Assembly: GCA_034933145.1 (NCBI GenBank)
Contig: JAYFOA010000008.1
Span: 1-64,000 of the forward strand
Direction of reading: 5' to 3'
DNA: 64,000 nucleotides
DNA from: UBA4644 sp034933145
Lineage (GTDB): Bacteria > Bacillota > Clostridia > Oscillospirales > Butyricicoccaceae
Below, one piece after another: positions 17,042-26,306 of the stretch. The position numbers and the translations under genes are program-made. The notes under the pieces are model-generated. The model was not told the DNA's origin and made no database searches. It was given only the letters and a program-made list of their open reading frames with translations. How positions within the stretch are numbered: position 1 is the first letter of the stretch; each line of letters begins with the position of its first letter.

Positions 17042-18270
17042 TGCATCAGCAACTCCTTGCGGATGAGATCCAGCGCGGCACTGGCTGCGCCGTGGCGAAT
17101 GCGGGCCCGGTCGCGCAGATACCGGCGGTTGGGCGTAATCACCTTTTCACCGCCCGTATAAGAAATTGCGATATAAACCAGCCCAACAGGCTGATCCTCC
17201 CGGCCGCCGCCGGGCCCGGCAATGCCGGTGACACCAACGCCTACATCCGCTCCAGTGACACGGCGGACACCGCGGGCCATTTCCAACGCCGTCTGCTCGC
17301 TGACGGCGGTATAGGTCTCCAGCGTCTCATGTGGAACACCCAGCAGACGTTCTTTCATTTCATTCGTATAGGTGATGCAGCCGCCGAGGAAGCAGCCGGA
17401 GGTGCCGGGAATGTCGGTCAGCCGCTTGCCAAGCAGCCCGCCGGTACAGGACTCGGCGACGGCCAACGTCAGATGGCGCTCCGTCAGCCCATGAACGACA
17501 ACCTCTTCCAGCGAGGAAACGTCCACACCGTAAACTGCGTCGCCGAGAATCTTCCGGATTTCTTCCACCACGGGGCCACAGGCGGCCAGCGCCGCCTCTT
17601 TTGTATCGCGCAGGGCGGTAACCCGTACCTCGCATTCGCCCTCTTTGGCATAGGGGGCGGCGGTCACGTCGGTCAGCCGATCCATCAATGGCGTTAGCAT
17701 CGTCTCCATCGTACTTTCCCCGATGCCAAATACCTTGATATAACTGCTGCCGATGACGCCGCCGCGCAGTTTTTCCAGATAAGGCAGCGCCCGTTCCCGG
17801 AACATCGGCGCGCACTCGCGCGGGGGGCCGGGCAGCATGATCACCGTCTTTCCATCCGCCTCAAAAGCACAGCCGGGTGCGGTACCCCAATCGTTGACCA
17901 GCACGGTGCAGCCTTCCGGCAGCATGGCCTGCTTTTCATTGTTGGGCGTCATAGTTGGGCCCATCCGCTCATGCAGGCGTTTTTGCTGCCCTTCATCCAT
18001 ATACAGCTGCTTGCCGAACGCAGCAGCGATGGTCTCCTTGGTCAGATCGTCGGCCGTGGGGCCGAGTCCCCCGGTGGTAATAAGGATATCCGCCCGGGAC
18101 TTTGCCACCTCCAGTGCGGCGCGCAGCCGTTCCGGATTGTCACCGCAGACAGTGTGGTAATAGACGTTGATGCCGTGTTCGGAAAGTCCCTGAGAAATCA
18201 TCTGGGCATCGGTGTTGGCGATTTCGCCCAGCAGCAGCTCCGTGCCCACGGCCAGCAATTCGCAGATCAT
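17038..18270 (-). CDS. cinA: CinA: nicotinamide-nucleotide amidase, competence/damage-inducible protein
   Basis: 410 residues in the full two-domain form. The N-terminal molybdopterin-binding-like domain runs from CELLAVGTELLLGEIANTDA through TTGGLGPTADDLTKETIA and MLPGPPRECAPMF; the C-terminal amidase domain has LAVAESCTGGLLGKRLTDIPG and GVTGIAGPGGGREDQPVGLVYIA. It deamidates nicotinamide mononucleotide in salvage and, in some species, is linked to transformation. I prefer ATG 18270, eight bases after AAGAAGG; a GTG three codons earlier sits on that site. It is coupled to nudF and lies 120 bases after thiI. Confidence 0.95.
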   Translation of the reverse strand: MICELLAVGTELLLGEIANTDAQMISQGLSEHGINVYYHTVCGDNPERLRAALEVAKSRADILITTGGLGPTADDLTKETIAAAFGKQLYMDEGQQKRLHERMGPTMTPNNEKQAMLPEGCTVLVNDWGTAPGCAFEADGKTVIMLPGPPRECAPMFRERALPYLEKLRGGVIGSSYIKVFGIGESTMETMLTPLMDRLTDVTAAPYAKEGECEVRVTALRDTKEAALAACGPVVEEIRKILGDAVYGVDVSSLEEVVVHGLTERHLTLAVAESCTGGLLGKRLTDIPGTSGCFLGGCITYTNEMKERLLGVPHETLETYTAVSEQTALEMARGVRRVTGADVGVGVTGIAGPGGGREDQPVGLVYIAISYTGGEKVITPNRRYLRDRARIRHGAASAALDLIRKELLMQ

Positions 18271-18389
18271 AGAATGCACCTTCTTCAGAATTTAACTTGC
18301 TTCGTTATTGTATCGCTCTGTCGTTTTGTCATTCTGCCGACGCTCGGAAAATTCTCCATGGCGCCAACGCTTCAAATGGTTTTTCTCCC

Positions 18390-19556
18390 CTATCCGATGA
18401 CGATACGCTCTATGCCGGCAACAGCCTCATCCACCAGCGTCTGTACGTCCAGCTTCTGCTCTTCCCGCTCCACCTGCCACAGACGCGGCTTGGTCTGCGG
18501 ATGGCGCGGCGTGAACACGGTACAGCAGTCCTCATAAGGCAAGATCGAGGTCTCAAACGTTCCGGCCCTGCGGGCGATCTGAACGATCTCTTCCTTGTCC
18601 ATGCCAATCACCGGCCGCAGCACGGGTATCGTACATACCGCGTCCGTGGTACCGATGGCCTCCACCGTCTGGCTGGCCACCTGTCCGAGGCTCTCCCCGG
18701 TAATCAGCGCCTGAAACGCCTGCTCAGAAGCCACCCGCTCAGAAATTCGCATCATCATCCGGCGCATGACCAGCGTAAAATAGTCCTCAAAGCATTTATC
18801 CCTGATCTCGGTCTGGATATGGGTGAACGGAACGATATAAATCGGAATGCGCCCGCACCAGCCGGACAACTCCCGTGCCAGCGTCAGCACCTTCTGCTTT
18901 GCATCCTCAGAGGTATAGGGATAGCTGAAAAAATGCACTGCACCCAGTTCCATGCCGCGCTTGGCCATCATCCACCCCGCGACCGGTGAATCGATGCCGC
19001 CGGACAGCAGCAGAAGCCCCCGTCCGCCGGAGCCGGTGGGAATGCCGCCCGCCCCGGGCAGCGGGTCCGCGTGGACAAAGGCCATGCGCTCCCGTATCTC
19101 CACATGGACGGTCAGCTCCGGTGAGACCATCTTTGCCTTGCAATCCGGAAACAGGTCGCTCAAATATCCGCCCACTTCCCGGTCGATCTCCGGGGAAGTC
19201 ATGGGGAACCTCTTGTCCCCCCGGCGGGTCGCTACGCGAAAGGTTTTCGCCATCTTCATCTGCGGCGCAAGATATTCGCCGGCGATACGGCAAATATCCC
19301 CGATCTCCTTTTCGCAGACGGCGGCACGGCAGACAGATACCGCGCCGAAGACCTTTTGACAGACTTTCAGCGCCGGTTCGATGGGTGCATCGTCAAGCGG
19401 CTCCACATAATAAATGGATTGAAGGCCGCTGACCGTGTAATTCCCGACTTTTTCCAGACGATAGCGCAGCGTCCGGGCCAGCCGGTCCTCAAACTTATGG
19501 CGGTTAAGGCCCTTGAGCACCAACTCGCCGCATTTCAGCATCAGTATTTCACGCAT
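18390..19556 (-). CDS. thiI: tRNA 4-thiouridine synthetase ThiI, without rhodanese domain
   Basis: Adenylates and thiolates uridine 8 of tRNA, and in some species supplies sulfur for thiamine. 388 residues: N-terminal ferredoxin-like/THUMP part (LMLKCGELVLKGLNRHKFE, then KTFRVATRRGDKRFPMTSPEI) and the PP-loop domain LLLLSGGIDSPVAGWMMAKRG. It ends at about residue 388, so the C-terminal rhodanese domain found in enterobacterial ThiI is absent; in that short class a dedicated NifS-like desulfurase delivers sulfur directly. That partner is the gene immediately upstream, whose stop abuts this ATG with no gap. Confidence 0.95.
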   Translation of the reverse strand: MREILMLKCGELVLKGLNRHKFEDRLARTLRYRLEKVGNYTVSGLQSIYYVEPLDDAPIEPALKVCQKVFGAVSVCRAAVCEKEIGDICRIAGEYLAPQMKMAKTFRVATRRGDKRFPMTSPEIDREVGGYLSDLFPDCKAKMVSPELTVHVEIRERMAFVHADPLPGAGGIPTGSGGRGLLLLSGGIDSPVAGWMMAKRGMELGAVHFFSYPYTSEDAKQKVLTLARELSGWCGRIPIYIVPFTHIQTEIRDKCFEDYFTLVMRRMMMRISERVASEQAFQALITGESLGQVASQTVEAIGTTDAVCTIPVLRPVIGMDKEEIVQIARRAGTFETSILPYEDCCTVFTPRHPQTKPRLWQVEREEQKLDVQTLVDEAVAGIERIVIG

Positions 19557-20672
19557 TTAAAACAGTCTCCCCACTTGCGGCAGCGCAAGCAGCAGCGCGT
19601 CCACGGCTTCCTCCGGCGTTTCCGGACAAAAGCTGGCGCGCAGCGCCGCGTCGATATTTTGTTTGGGCAGCCCCATAGCCGCCAGCACGTGGGAACGCTT
19701 TCCCCGCGCGCAGGCAGAGCCGCCGGAAAGATAAAGCCCCATGTCGGACAGCGCCCGCAGCCACACCTCGCTGCGGCCTCTGCACATGGAAAAGTTAACG
19801 ATATGCGGCGCTGTCTCCTCTGGCATGTTGATCTCACAGCCGGGCAGGGCCCGAAGGCCGCACAGCAGCCGCTCTTTCAGCGCCTTCATCCGGACAGTAT
19901 TCTCCGTGAATTCAGCCGTGCGCTCCCCTGCCGCCGCCGCAAAAGCGGCGATCTGGGGCATGGCTTCCGTACCGGAGCGCAGACCATTTTCCTGCCCGCC
20001 GCCGGTAATCATCGGCCGGAGATGCAGTCCCTTCCGCACATACAGTACGCCGCTGCCCTTGAGTGCGCCGAGCTTATGGGCCGATATGCTGAGCAGGTCT
20101 ACGCCGGAAAGATTCAGCGGGATCTTGCAGAAGCCCTGCACTGCATCCACATGCAGCAGCGCCTGCGGACAAAGTCCATTCCGCAGCTCCGCCGCTGAGA
20201 GTACAGGCAGCAGGGCGCCGGTCTCGTTGCAGACAGCCATCAGACTGACCAGAATGGTATCAGGGCGCAATGCCGCCTGCAGACGAGAGACATCAATGCG
20301 TCCATCCCGCTCCGGCGGCACCAGCGTCACGGAAAAGCCCTCATCCGCGAGGGCCTTCAGTGTGTTGAGCGTAGCGTCATGTTCGACGGCGGTGGAGACG
20401 ATGTGTTTTCCCAGATGTTTATTTTTAAAAGCTGCACCCCGCAGGGCCGTATTGATGCTCTCACTGCCGCCGGAGGTGAAGTACACGCAGTCCGGCGCGC
20501 AGGACAGAGCCGCCGCCACTGTCTCGCGGCTGGCGTCCAGCAGCACCCGCGCTTCCCGTCCCAATGCATGCAGGGAGCCGGGGTTGCCAAAACGGTCCAT
20601 TGCCTCCAACGCCGCCTGCCGCGCACAGGGCAGGACGGCGGTAGTGGCCGCATTGTCGAGGTAATACGTCAT
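19557..20672 (-). CDS. NifS/NifZ-type cysteine desulfurase
   Basis: PLP enzyme that takes sulfur from cysteine. 371 residues. YYLDNAATTAVLPC opens the protein; TSGGSESINTALRG, the His in VSTAVEHDATLN, the Asp of LLHVDAVQGFCKI and the PLP Lys in ISAHKLGALKGSGVLY follow; the persulfide Cys is in LSGGSACARGKRSHVL. The gene overlaps the glnS stop by four bases (ATGA) and abuts thiI, the arrangement known for Bacillus NifZ-ThiI, so tRNA 4-thiouridine is its likely product. No iscU is adjacent, which argues against a general Fe-S role. Confidence 0.92.
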   Translation of the reverse strand: MTYYLDNAATTAVLPCARQAALEAMDRFGNPGSLHALGREARVLLDASRETVAAALSCAPDCVYFTSGGSESINTALRGAAFKNKHLGKHIVSTAVEHDATLNTLKALADEGFSVTLVPPERDGRIDVSRLQAALRPDTILVSLMAVCNETGALLPVLSAAELRNGLCPQALLHVDAVQGFCKIPLNLSGVDLLSISAHKLGALKGSGVLYVRKGLHLRPMITGGGQENGLRSGTEAMPQIAAFAAAAGERTAEFTENTVRMKALKERLLCGLRALPGCEINMPEETAPHIVNFSMCRGRSEVWLRALSDMGLYLSGGSACARGKRSHVLAAMGLPKQNIDAALRASFCPETPEEAVDALLLALPQVGRLF

Positions 20673-22333
20673 TTGCCCGCCTTGAAGCTGTCCTTCAGCG
20701 CCACGGCACGGTTAAAGACCAGATGTCCGGGTGCACTGTCCTTGTTGTCTACGGCAAAATAGCCGAGACGCAGGAACTGGTATGACTGCGGCGCTTTTGC
20801 TCCCTCCAGCCCGCGTTCCAGCCGGCAGCCGTCCAGCACTTCCAGCGAATCGGGGTTCAGGCAGGAGAGGAAATCCTTGTCCGCCGCGTCCGGATCGGCG
20901 TCGGAGAAAAGGTTGTCATACAGACGAATCTGCGCCTCCACACAGTTCGCAGCATCCACCCAGTGGATTGTGCCGCGCACTTTGCGCCCATCGGGGGCGT
21001 CCCCGCCCCGGGTTGCGGGGTCGTATTCGGCATAGACCACCGACACGTTTCCCTGCTCATCTCGTTCGTATCCGGTACAGCGGACGATATACGCCCCTTT
21101 GAGGCGCACCTCGTTGCCCACATACAGACGGTTGTACTTCGGGATCGGCTCAGCCATAAAGTCATCGCGTTCAATCCACAGCTCTCGGGAGAAAGAGACC
21201 TCCCGCGTTCCTTCTTCGGGCCGCTCGGGATTGTTTTCCACCGAGAAAAACTCGCTCTTTTTTTTCGGATAATTCGTCAGCACCAGTCGGATCGGCCGCA
21301 GAACGGCCATGGCCCGTGGCGCTCGGGTATTTAAATCCTCGCGGAGGCAATGTTCCAAAAAGGCGTATTCCACCGTACTGGCCACCTTGGCAACGCCGAC
21401 CCGTTCGATAAAGTTGCGGATCGCCTCCGGTGTATAGCCGCGGCGGCGCAGACCGCACAGGGTCGGCATCCGCGGGTCATCCCAGCCGGAGACGCGCCCC
21501 TCCTCCACCAGCTTGCGCAGCTTGCGCTTACTGAGGACGGTATGATTGATGCCCAGGCGGGCAAACTCGATCTGACGTGGGACGCTGGGCACGCTGACAT
21601 GCTCGATCACCCAGTTGTAAAGGGGCCGGTGATCCTCATACTCCAGCGAGCACAGAGAGTGGGTCACGCCCTCCAGCGCGTCCTGGATCGGATGGGCAAA
21701 GTCATACATGGGAAAGATGCACCATTTCGTCCCCTGCCGATGATGCTCGATATATCGGATACGGTACAGAACCGGGTCACGCATGTTGAAATTGCCGCTT
21801 TCGAGATCGATCTTTGCGCGGAGCGTATATTTTCCCTCGGGGAATTCACCGGTGCGCATACGGCGGAATAAGTCAAGGCTCTCCTCCGCCGGCCGGCTGC
21901 GCCAGGGGCTGACCGCCGGGTGGGTCAGGTCTCCGCGATATTCCCGGAACTGATCCGGCGTCAGCTCACAGACATAGGCCAGATCCTTCCGGATCAGCTC
22001 CTCCGCATATTCATAGGTCTTTTCAAAATAGTCGGAGCCAAAGAAAAGCCGGTCGCCCCAGTCAAAGCCTAACCAATGGATATCCTCCTGGATGGCGTCG
22101 ACGAACTCGGCATCCTCCTTGGCGGGATTTGTATCGTCAAAGCGCAGGTTGCATAGGCCGCCGTATTTTTCGGCGGTGCCGAAATCGATGATCAGCGCCT
22201 TGCAATGGCCGATGTGCAGATAGCCGTTGGGTTCCGGCGGAAACCGGGTATGAATGGTTTTTACTTTGCCGGCGGCCAGATCTTCATCAATAAATTCATG
22301 GATAAAATTGGTGGAAGGTATCATGTTCTCCAT
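20669..22333 (-). CDS. glnS: glutaminyl-tRNA synthetase
   Basis: Charges tRNA-Gln directly. 554 residues, normal for bacterial GlnRS. Class I signatures: FPPEPNGYLHIGHCKALIIDFG (HIGH) and VLSKRKLRKLVEEG (KMSKS equivalent), plus the GlnRS-type acceptor-binding stretch and the C-terminal beta-barrels (NYPKKKSEFFSVENNPERPEEG). AAGGAG lies upstream of ATG 22333. It follows gltX by 71 bases and is coupled to the NifS-like gene. Many Firmicutes lack GlnRS and use GatCAB; its presence is typical of Clostridia lineages that acquired it. Confidence 0.96.
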   Translation of the reverse strand: MENMIPSTNFIHEFIDEDLAAGKVKTIHTRFPPEPNGYLHIGHCKALIIDFGTAEKYGGLCNLRFDDTNPAKEDAEFVDAIQEDIHWLGFDWGDRLFFGSDYFEKTYEYAEELIRKDLAYVCELTPDQFREYRGDLTHPAVSPWRSRPAEESLDLFRRMRTGEFPEGKYTLRAKIDLESGNFNMRDPVLYRIRYIEHHRQGTKWCIFPMYDFAHPIQDALEGVTHSLCSLEYEDHRPLYNWVIEHVSVPSVPRQIEFARLGINHTVLSKRKLRKLVEEGRVSGWDDPRMPTLCGLRRRGYTPEAIRNFIERVGVAKVASTVEYAFLEHCLREDLNTRAPRAMAVLRPIRLVLTNYPKKKSEFFSVENNPERPEEGTREVSFSRELWIERDDFMAEPIPKYNRLYVGNEVRLKGAYIVRCTGYERDEQGNVSVVYAEYDPATRGGDAPDGRKVRGTIHWVDAANCVEAQIRLYDNLFSDADPDAADKDFLSCLNPDSLEVLDGCRLERGLEGAKAPQSYQFLRLGYFAVDNKDSAPGHLVFNRAVALKDSFKAGK

Positions 22334-22404
22334 ATATCATGTCTCCTTGTTCTTTTTGATTTTCGGGCAAGCTCAATCCGGAAACCGGTGCCTGTTTCGC
22401 CGCG

Positions 22405-24057
22405 TCACAGCGTCTGCAGAAACGCCCGGATACGAGCCTGGCATCGCGCCTGTCCCAGCAGGGTCATGATCGCATGCAGGTCGGGCGTGTTCTTCCGCCC
22501 GGTGATTGCCAGGCGAATGATGCCGCTCACGTCGCCCACATGGCCTTTGTACTTCTCCGGCGCCTGTTTGTATTCCTTCACGTCGGGGGAAAAGCCCAGC
22601 GGTGCGCACAGATCGCGAATCTTCTGGAACCACATATCCTTGTCGTCCGTGCAGTCCATCCGCTGCAGATAGGCGTCCAGAATCTGCTGCTGCAGATCGA
22701 GCGCCATCTCCTCGCTTTCCCGCGTCCCATGGTAAAGCGCGTCAAAAAAGTATTCCGTATAGTCACGTACATCAGTCCATTTGGCGATGTCCTTGCGCGG
22801 CTTTTTCCCGCCGCGATCAATGGCGAACAGCCCCTCCGCGTATGCGGGGTCGGCAGAAAGCGCCTGATACAGCTCGGGGTCCATCGTCTTTGCCCAGGCG
22901 ATGACTTCATCCCGCACCTGCGCCGCCGTCATCCGGGCAATGACTTCAGCAGAAACGCTTTTCAGTTTATCCAGATCGAAAAGTGCGCCGGAGGGTGAAA
23001 GTTTGTTGAGTTTAAACGGGAATACCGACCAATGCGCATCCCGGTTCTGCCGCCGCCAATCCTCAAATGCGGAGTTGGCGATGGTCAGCAGATATTCCAC
23101 CACAGCGTCGGCAGGATAGCCTTCCTCAGAAAAGAAACTGGCTGCCGCCTCCGGATCCTTTCGCTTGCTTAGCTTGCGTTTGGATCCGTCCTCTTCCTTC
23201 ATAATGGTAGAAGTATGGCAATATTTGGGAGGTTTAAGGCCCAGCAGCCAGAATAGCTGCAGATGGATAGGGGCGGAAGCGATCCATTCCTCGCCGCGTA
23301 CCACTTGGGTTATACGCATCAGCGTGTCGTCCACAATATGGGCAAAATGATATGTGGGAATCCCGTCGCTCTTGAGTAGCACTACATCGACGAAGTTGGC
23401 CTCCATCTCGATGTCGCCCCGTACCACGTCGCGGAATTTAACGCGGTCGCCGGGCTTTCCGGGCGAGCGCAGGCGCAGCACCCAGGGGGCGCCCTCGTTC
23501 AGTCGGGCTTTAATCTCCTGCAGGGTATGATCCCGGCAGCGAGCGTATTCCCCCCAATAGCCGGGGGTGACGCCCGCCGCTTCCTGCGTCTCCCGCAGGA
23601 CAGAAAGTTCTTCCTCGGTACAGAAGCAGGGATAGGCATGGCCCCGGCGTACCAACTCTTTGGCAAAAACGTGATACAAGGGCCCGCGCCGGCTCTGGAT
23701 ATAGGGGCCGTAGCCGCCGGTCTCTGTCCCGTCGTCGGCGGGGCCTTCGTCAAACCGGATTCCGAAGGCCGAAAGGCCGTCCACGATCAGCGGTACACCG
23801 TTCTCGATCTCACGTTTTTTATCCGTGTCCTCGATTCGAAGAATGCAGCAGCCGCCTGACAAATGGGCGCAGCGTTCATCCACCAGAGCTCCGAACACAC
23901 CGCCCAGGTGCAGAAAGCCGGTGGGGCTAGGTGCAAAACGGGTCACCTGTGCGCCCTCGGGCAAAGCCCGGGGGGGAAAACGCTTTTCCAGCAGCTCCTC
24001 CGGTGTCTCGCAGACATCGGGGAACAGCAGCTCGGCCAGAGAATCAAAATCACTCAT
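22405..24057 (-). CDS. gltX: glutamyl-tRNA synthetase, Clostridia-type long form
   Basis: Charges tRNA-Glu. 550 residues, longer than the usual 470-490, with about 40 residues before the catalytic core. RFAPSPTGFLHLGGVFGAL is the HIGH region, here HLGG; YLRIEDTD appears as ILRIEDTDKKREIENG; KRKLSKRKDPEAAASF is the KMSKS loop. I start at ATG 24057, nine bases after AGGAG, not the upstream in-frame ATG at 24087, which has no site. It leads gltX-glnS-nifS-thiI-cinA-nudF on the minus strand, behind two hairpins that insulate it from proS. Confidence 0.93.
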   Translation of the reverse strand: MSDFDSLAELLFPDVCETPEELLEKRFPPRALPEGAQVTRFAPSPTGFLHLGGVFGALVDERCAHLSGGCCILRIEDTDKKREIENGVPLIVDGLSAFGIRFDEGPADDGTETGGYGPYIQSRRGPLYHVFAKELVRRGHAYPCFCTEEELSVLRETQEAAGVTPGYWGEYARCRDHTLQEIKARLNEGAPWVLRLRSPGKPGDRVKFRDVVRGDIEMEANFVDVVLLKSDGIPTYHFAHIVDDTLMRITQVVRGEEWIASAPIHLQLFWLLGLKPPKYCHTSTIMKEEDGSKRKLSKRKDPEAAASFFSEEGYPADAVVEYLLTIANSAFEDWRRQNRDAHWSVFPFKLNKLSPSGALFDLDKLKSVSAEVIARMTAAQVRDEVIAWAKTMDPELYQALSADPAYAEGLFAIDRGGKKPRKDIAKWTDVRDYTEYFFDALYHGTRESEEMALDLQQQILDAYLQRMDCTDDKDMWFQKIRDLCAPLGFSPDVKEYKQAPEKYKGHVGDVSGIIRLAITGRKNTPDLHAIMTLLGQARCQARIRAFLQTL

Positions 24058-24144
24058 AACGGTATACTCCTGTGTGGAATCATTCATATATTCTATTATC
24101 TTTTTTTATTATCTTATTATATAACCGGCAAAGGTCAAAAGGCA

Positions 24145-24173
24145 AGAAAAAAGGCCTTTGTCCGGCCCTTTAT
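24145..24173 (-). terminator. terminator upstream of gltX
   Basis: GGGCC/GGCC hairpin with a bulge followed by six U on the minus strand. It lies downstream of the proS terminator and ahead of gltX, so it would block readthrough into gltX. Confidence 0.6.
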
Positions 24174-24229
24174 CACCTATACTTTAGGAAGAGCCCCGTA
24201 AAATTCAGCTGCTCCGTCCCACCGGCAGA

Positions 24230-24264
24230 TAAAAGCGGCCCGGGACGCATCGCGTCCCGGGCCG
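24230..24264 (-). terminator. terminator of proS
   Basis: A perfect 13-bp stem (24236-24248 with 24252-24264) with a 3-base loop, followed by CUUUUAU on the minus strand, 19 bases after the proS stop. Confidence 0.8.
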
Positions 24265-24282
24265 AACGCTCGGAAGCAAAAC

Positions 24283-25722
24283 TCAATAGGCAATACCAAA
24301 CAGCACCATATGTTTGGCGGGCCGGCCGCATACCGGGCAAACGTCCGAAATATGCTCCTGTGCAAAGGGGATACAGCGGGAGGGCATGCCGGTCTGCTCC
24401 TTGATTGCCAGCTCACATGCCTGATCGCCGCACCACATGGCCTTGACAAAATTGGTTCGGGGCGTCAGCGCCGCTTTCATCTCCTCAACCGTCGTGCAGG
24501 GGACTATGCGGCTTTCCAAGTTTTTCTTTGCTTTATCATAGATGGCCTTTGCAAACAGGTCAAGCTGCTCGCGTACCGCATCTTCCAGATTTTGAAGCGA
24601 GGTGACCCTCTTTTCCAAATCGTCGCGGCGGACAAGAATACATTGACCGTTTTCAATATCGCGGGGACCGATCTCCAGACGCAGAGGTACGCCGCGCATC
24701 TCATGCTCGGCGCACTTCCAGCCGAGAGAGTTGTCGCTGTCATCCACCAGCACGCGAAATCCGGCCTTTTCCAGTCGAGCCTTCAGCTCGGCGGCCTTTT
24801 CCAGTACGCCGGGCTTATGCTGCGCAGCGGGGACGATGACCACCTGTACCGGCGCAACGGCGGGCGGCAGTACCAGGCCATTATCATCGCCATGGCACAT
24901 GATGATAGCGCCCATGGAGCGGGTGGACAGGCCCCAGGAGGTCTGATGGGGATAGACGAGCTTGTTTTCCTTGTCGGAATACTGGATCTCAAAAGCACGG
25001 GCAAAGCCGTCGCCAAAATAATGGCTGGTCGCGCTCTGCAGCGCCTTGCCGTCGTGCATCATGGCCTCGCAGGTATAGGTAGCCTCTGCGCCGGCGAATT
25101 TCTCCTTATCGGTCTTGCGGCCCTTGATCACCGGAATGCAGAGGTATTTCTCCAGCAGCTCCGCATAGGCATCCAGCTGCTGAATGGTTTCGGCCTGCGC
25201 CTCTTCGGCGGTGGCGTGGAGGGTATGGCCCTCCTGCCACAAAAATTCACGGGTACGCAGGAAAGGACGGGTAGTTTTCTCCCACCGCACCACGCTACAC
25301 CACTGGTTATACAATACCGGCAGATCCCGCCAGGAGTGGACGATGTGGGAAAAATGTTCGCAGAACAGTGTCTCCGACGTAGGACGGACGCATAGGCGCT
25401 CTTCCAACTTTTCCCCGCCGCCGTAAGTGACCCAGGCCACCTCAGGCGCAAAGCCCTCCACATGGTCCTTTTCCTTCTGGAGCAGGCTTTCCGGAATAAA
25501 AAGGGGCAGATAGACATTCTGATGCCCGGTCTTTTTAATCATACCGTCAAAAATGTGCTGGATATTCTCCCAGATCGCGTAGGCGTACGGTCGAAGAATG
25601 ACGCAGCCGCGAACGCTGGAATAGTCCACCAGTTCGGCTTTTTTGACGATGTCGGTGTACCACTGGGCGAAGTCCTCGTCCATGGACGTGATGGCGCTGA
25701 CGGTCTTCTTTTCGTTAGCCAT
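24283..25722 (-). CDS. proS: prolyl-tRNA synthetase, archaeal/eukaryote type
   Basis: Charges tRNA-Pro. 479 residues: this length, the absence of the large editing insertion and a Cys-rich zinc-like C-terminal domain (WCGDQAC and DVCPVCGRP) mark the short archaeal/eukaryal form (ProS type 3) found in many Clostridia. Class II motifs: motif 2 region VLYNQWCSVVRWEKTTRPFLRTREFLW contains the conserved Arg residues (given here only in part), EGHTLHATAEEA follows, and STRSMGAIIMCHGDDNGL is motif 3. The start is ATG 25722. It follows secG by 77 bases, with a hairpin between, and is closed by a strong terminator. Confidence 0.94.
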   Translation of the reverse strand: MANEKKTVSAITSMDEDFAQWYTDIVKKAELVDYSSVRGCVILRPYAYAIWENIQHIFDGMIKKTGHQNVYLPLFIPESLLQKEKDHVEGFAPEVAWVTYGGGEKLEERLCVRPTSETLFCEHFSHIVHSWRDLPVLYNQWCSVVRWEKTTRPFLRTREFLWQEGHTLHATAEEAQAETIQQLDAYAELLEKYLCIPVIKGRKTDKEKFAGAEATYTCEAMMHDGKALQSATSHYFGDGFARAFEIQYSDKENKLVYPHQTSWGLSTRSMGAIIMCHGDDNGLVLPPAVAPVQVVIVPAAQHKPGVLEKAAELKARLEKAGFRVLVDDSDNSLGWKCAEHEMRGVPLRLEIGPRDIENGQCILVRRDDLEKRVTSLQNLEDAVREQLDLFAKAIYDKAKKNLESRIVPCTTVEEMKAALTPRTNFVKAMWCGDQACELAIKEQTGMPSRCIPFAQEHISDVCPVCGRPAKHMVLFGIAY

Positions 25723-25753
25723 AACGTATTTCAGTCCTTTGCTTCCATAATAA

Positions 25754-25781
25754 CACAGGCCGCCCGTAGGGACGGCCTGTG
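25754..25781 (-). terminator. hairpin between secG and proS
   Basis: A 9-bp stem CACAGGCCG/CGGCCTGTG with a partly paired loop, then GUUAUUAU on the minus strand. It ends 32 bases before proS, leaving no space for a proS promoter, so it is probably leaky. Confidence 0.5.
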
Positions 25782-25799
25782 GGGTTTGCGTGCGATGCG

Positions 25800-26039
25800 T
25801 TAAAAAATTGCCAGGACAAAGGTCAGTACGACGAACGCACCGGCCATGTATGCGGTGGCCCGGGCCAGCTTGGATTCCAGATCACGGCCTTTGTTCTTTC
25901 CAAAGAAGGTCTCGGCTGTGCCGGACAGCGCGTTGCCCAGGCCGTCGGACTTTCCGGTCTGCATGAGAATAGCTCCGATCATCACGATACAAAGCACGAC
26001 CTGCACAATGGTCAGGATCAGTTTCAGCGTTTCATTCAT
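25800..26039 (-). CDS. secG: preprotein translocase subunit SecG
   Basis: Small membrane subunit of the SecYEG channel. 79 residues, two membrane helices (about 4-25, LILTIVQVVLCIVMIGAILMQ, and 53-74, ATAYMAGAFVVLTFVLAIF-like) joined by a Gly/Ser-rich loop containing GLGNALSGTAETFFGKNKG, the SecG signature. I start at ATG 26039, preceded by GGAGG; the frame extends upstream without a site. A promoter at 26120-26148 precedes it. It is followed by proS. Confidence 0.94.
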   Translation of the reverse strand: MNETLKLILTIVQVVLCIVMIGAILMQTGKSDGLGNALSGTAETFFGKNKGRDLESKLARATAYMAGAFVVLTFVLAIF

Positions 26040-26119
26040 AGAACTGCGCCTCCAATATACGAAGTTCGGCAAAGCAGCCGGCGAACAGCCCGCAAGGGCC
26101 GATTTTTACAGCGAACTGT

Positions 26120-26148
26120 ATTTTACCACACAGCGCGCGCAATTGCAA
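26120..26148 (-). promoter_or_regulatory. promoter of secG
   Basis: Minus strand: -35 TTGCAA (26143-26148), 17-base spacer ending in TGG (extended -10), -10 TAAAAT (26120-26125). Confidence 0.6.
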
Positions 26149-26306
26149 GGTTTTTTTCGCAAAGTACGGTAGATGGCCGGCTGCAAAGCGCAGAGCAAGG
26201 CTTCTTTCCGTACCGACCCCTCTCTTCCCCGCACAGTCACCCGCATGGTTATCGGCGATCGGATGATAGCAACGTCTCTTTCCGCATGGGACACCGTTCC
26301 GCATTT

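Noticed and set aside
24058..24282. T-box riboswitch upstream of gltX
   Set aside because: The conserved T-box segment (GGGTGGNACCGCG type) was looked for on the minus strand and is not there; only two terminators are seen.
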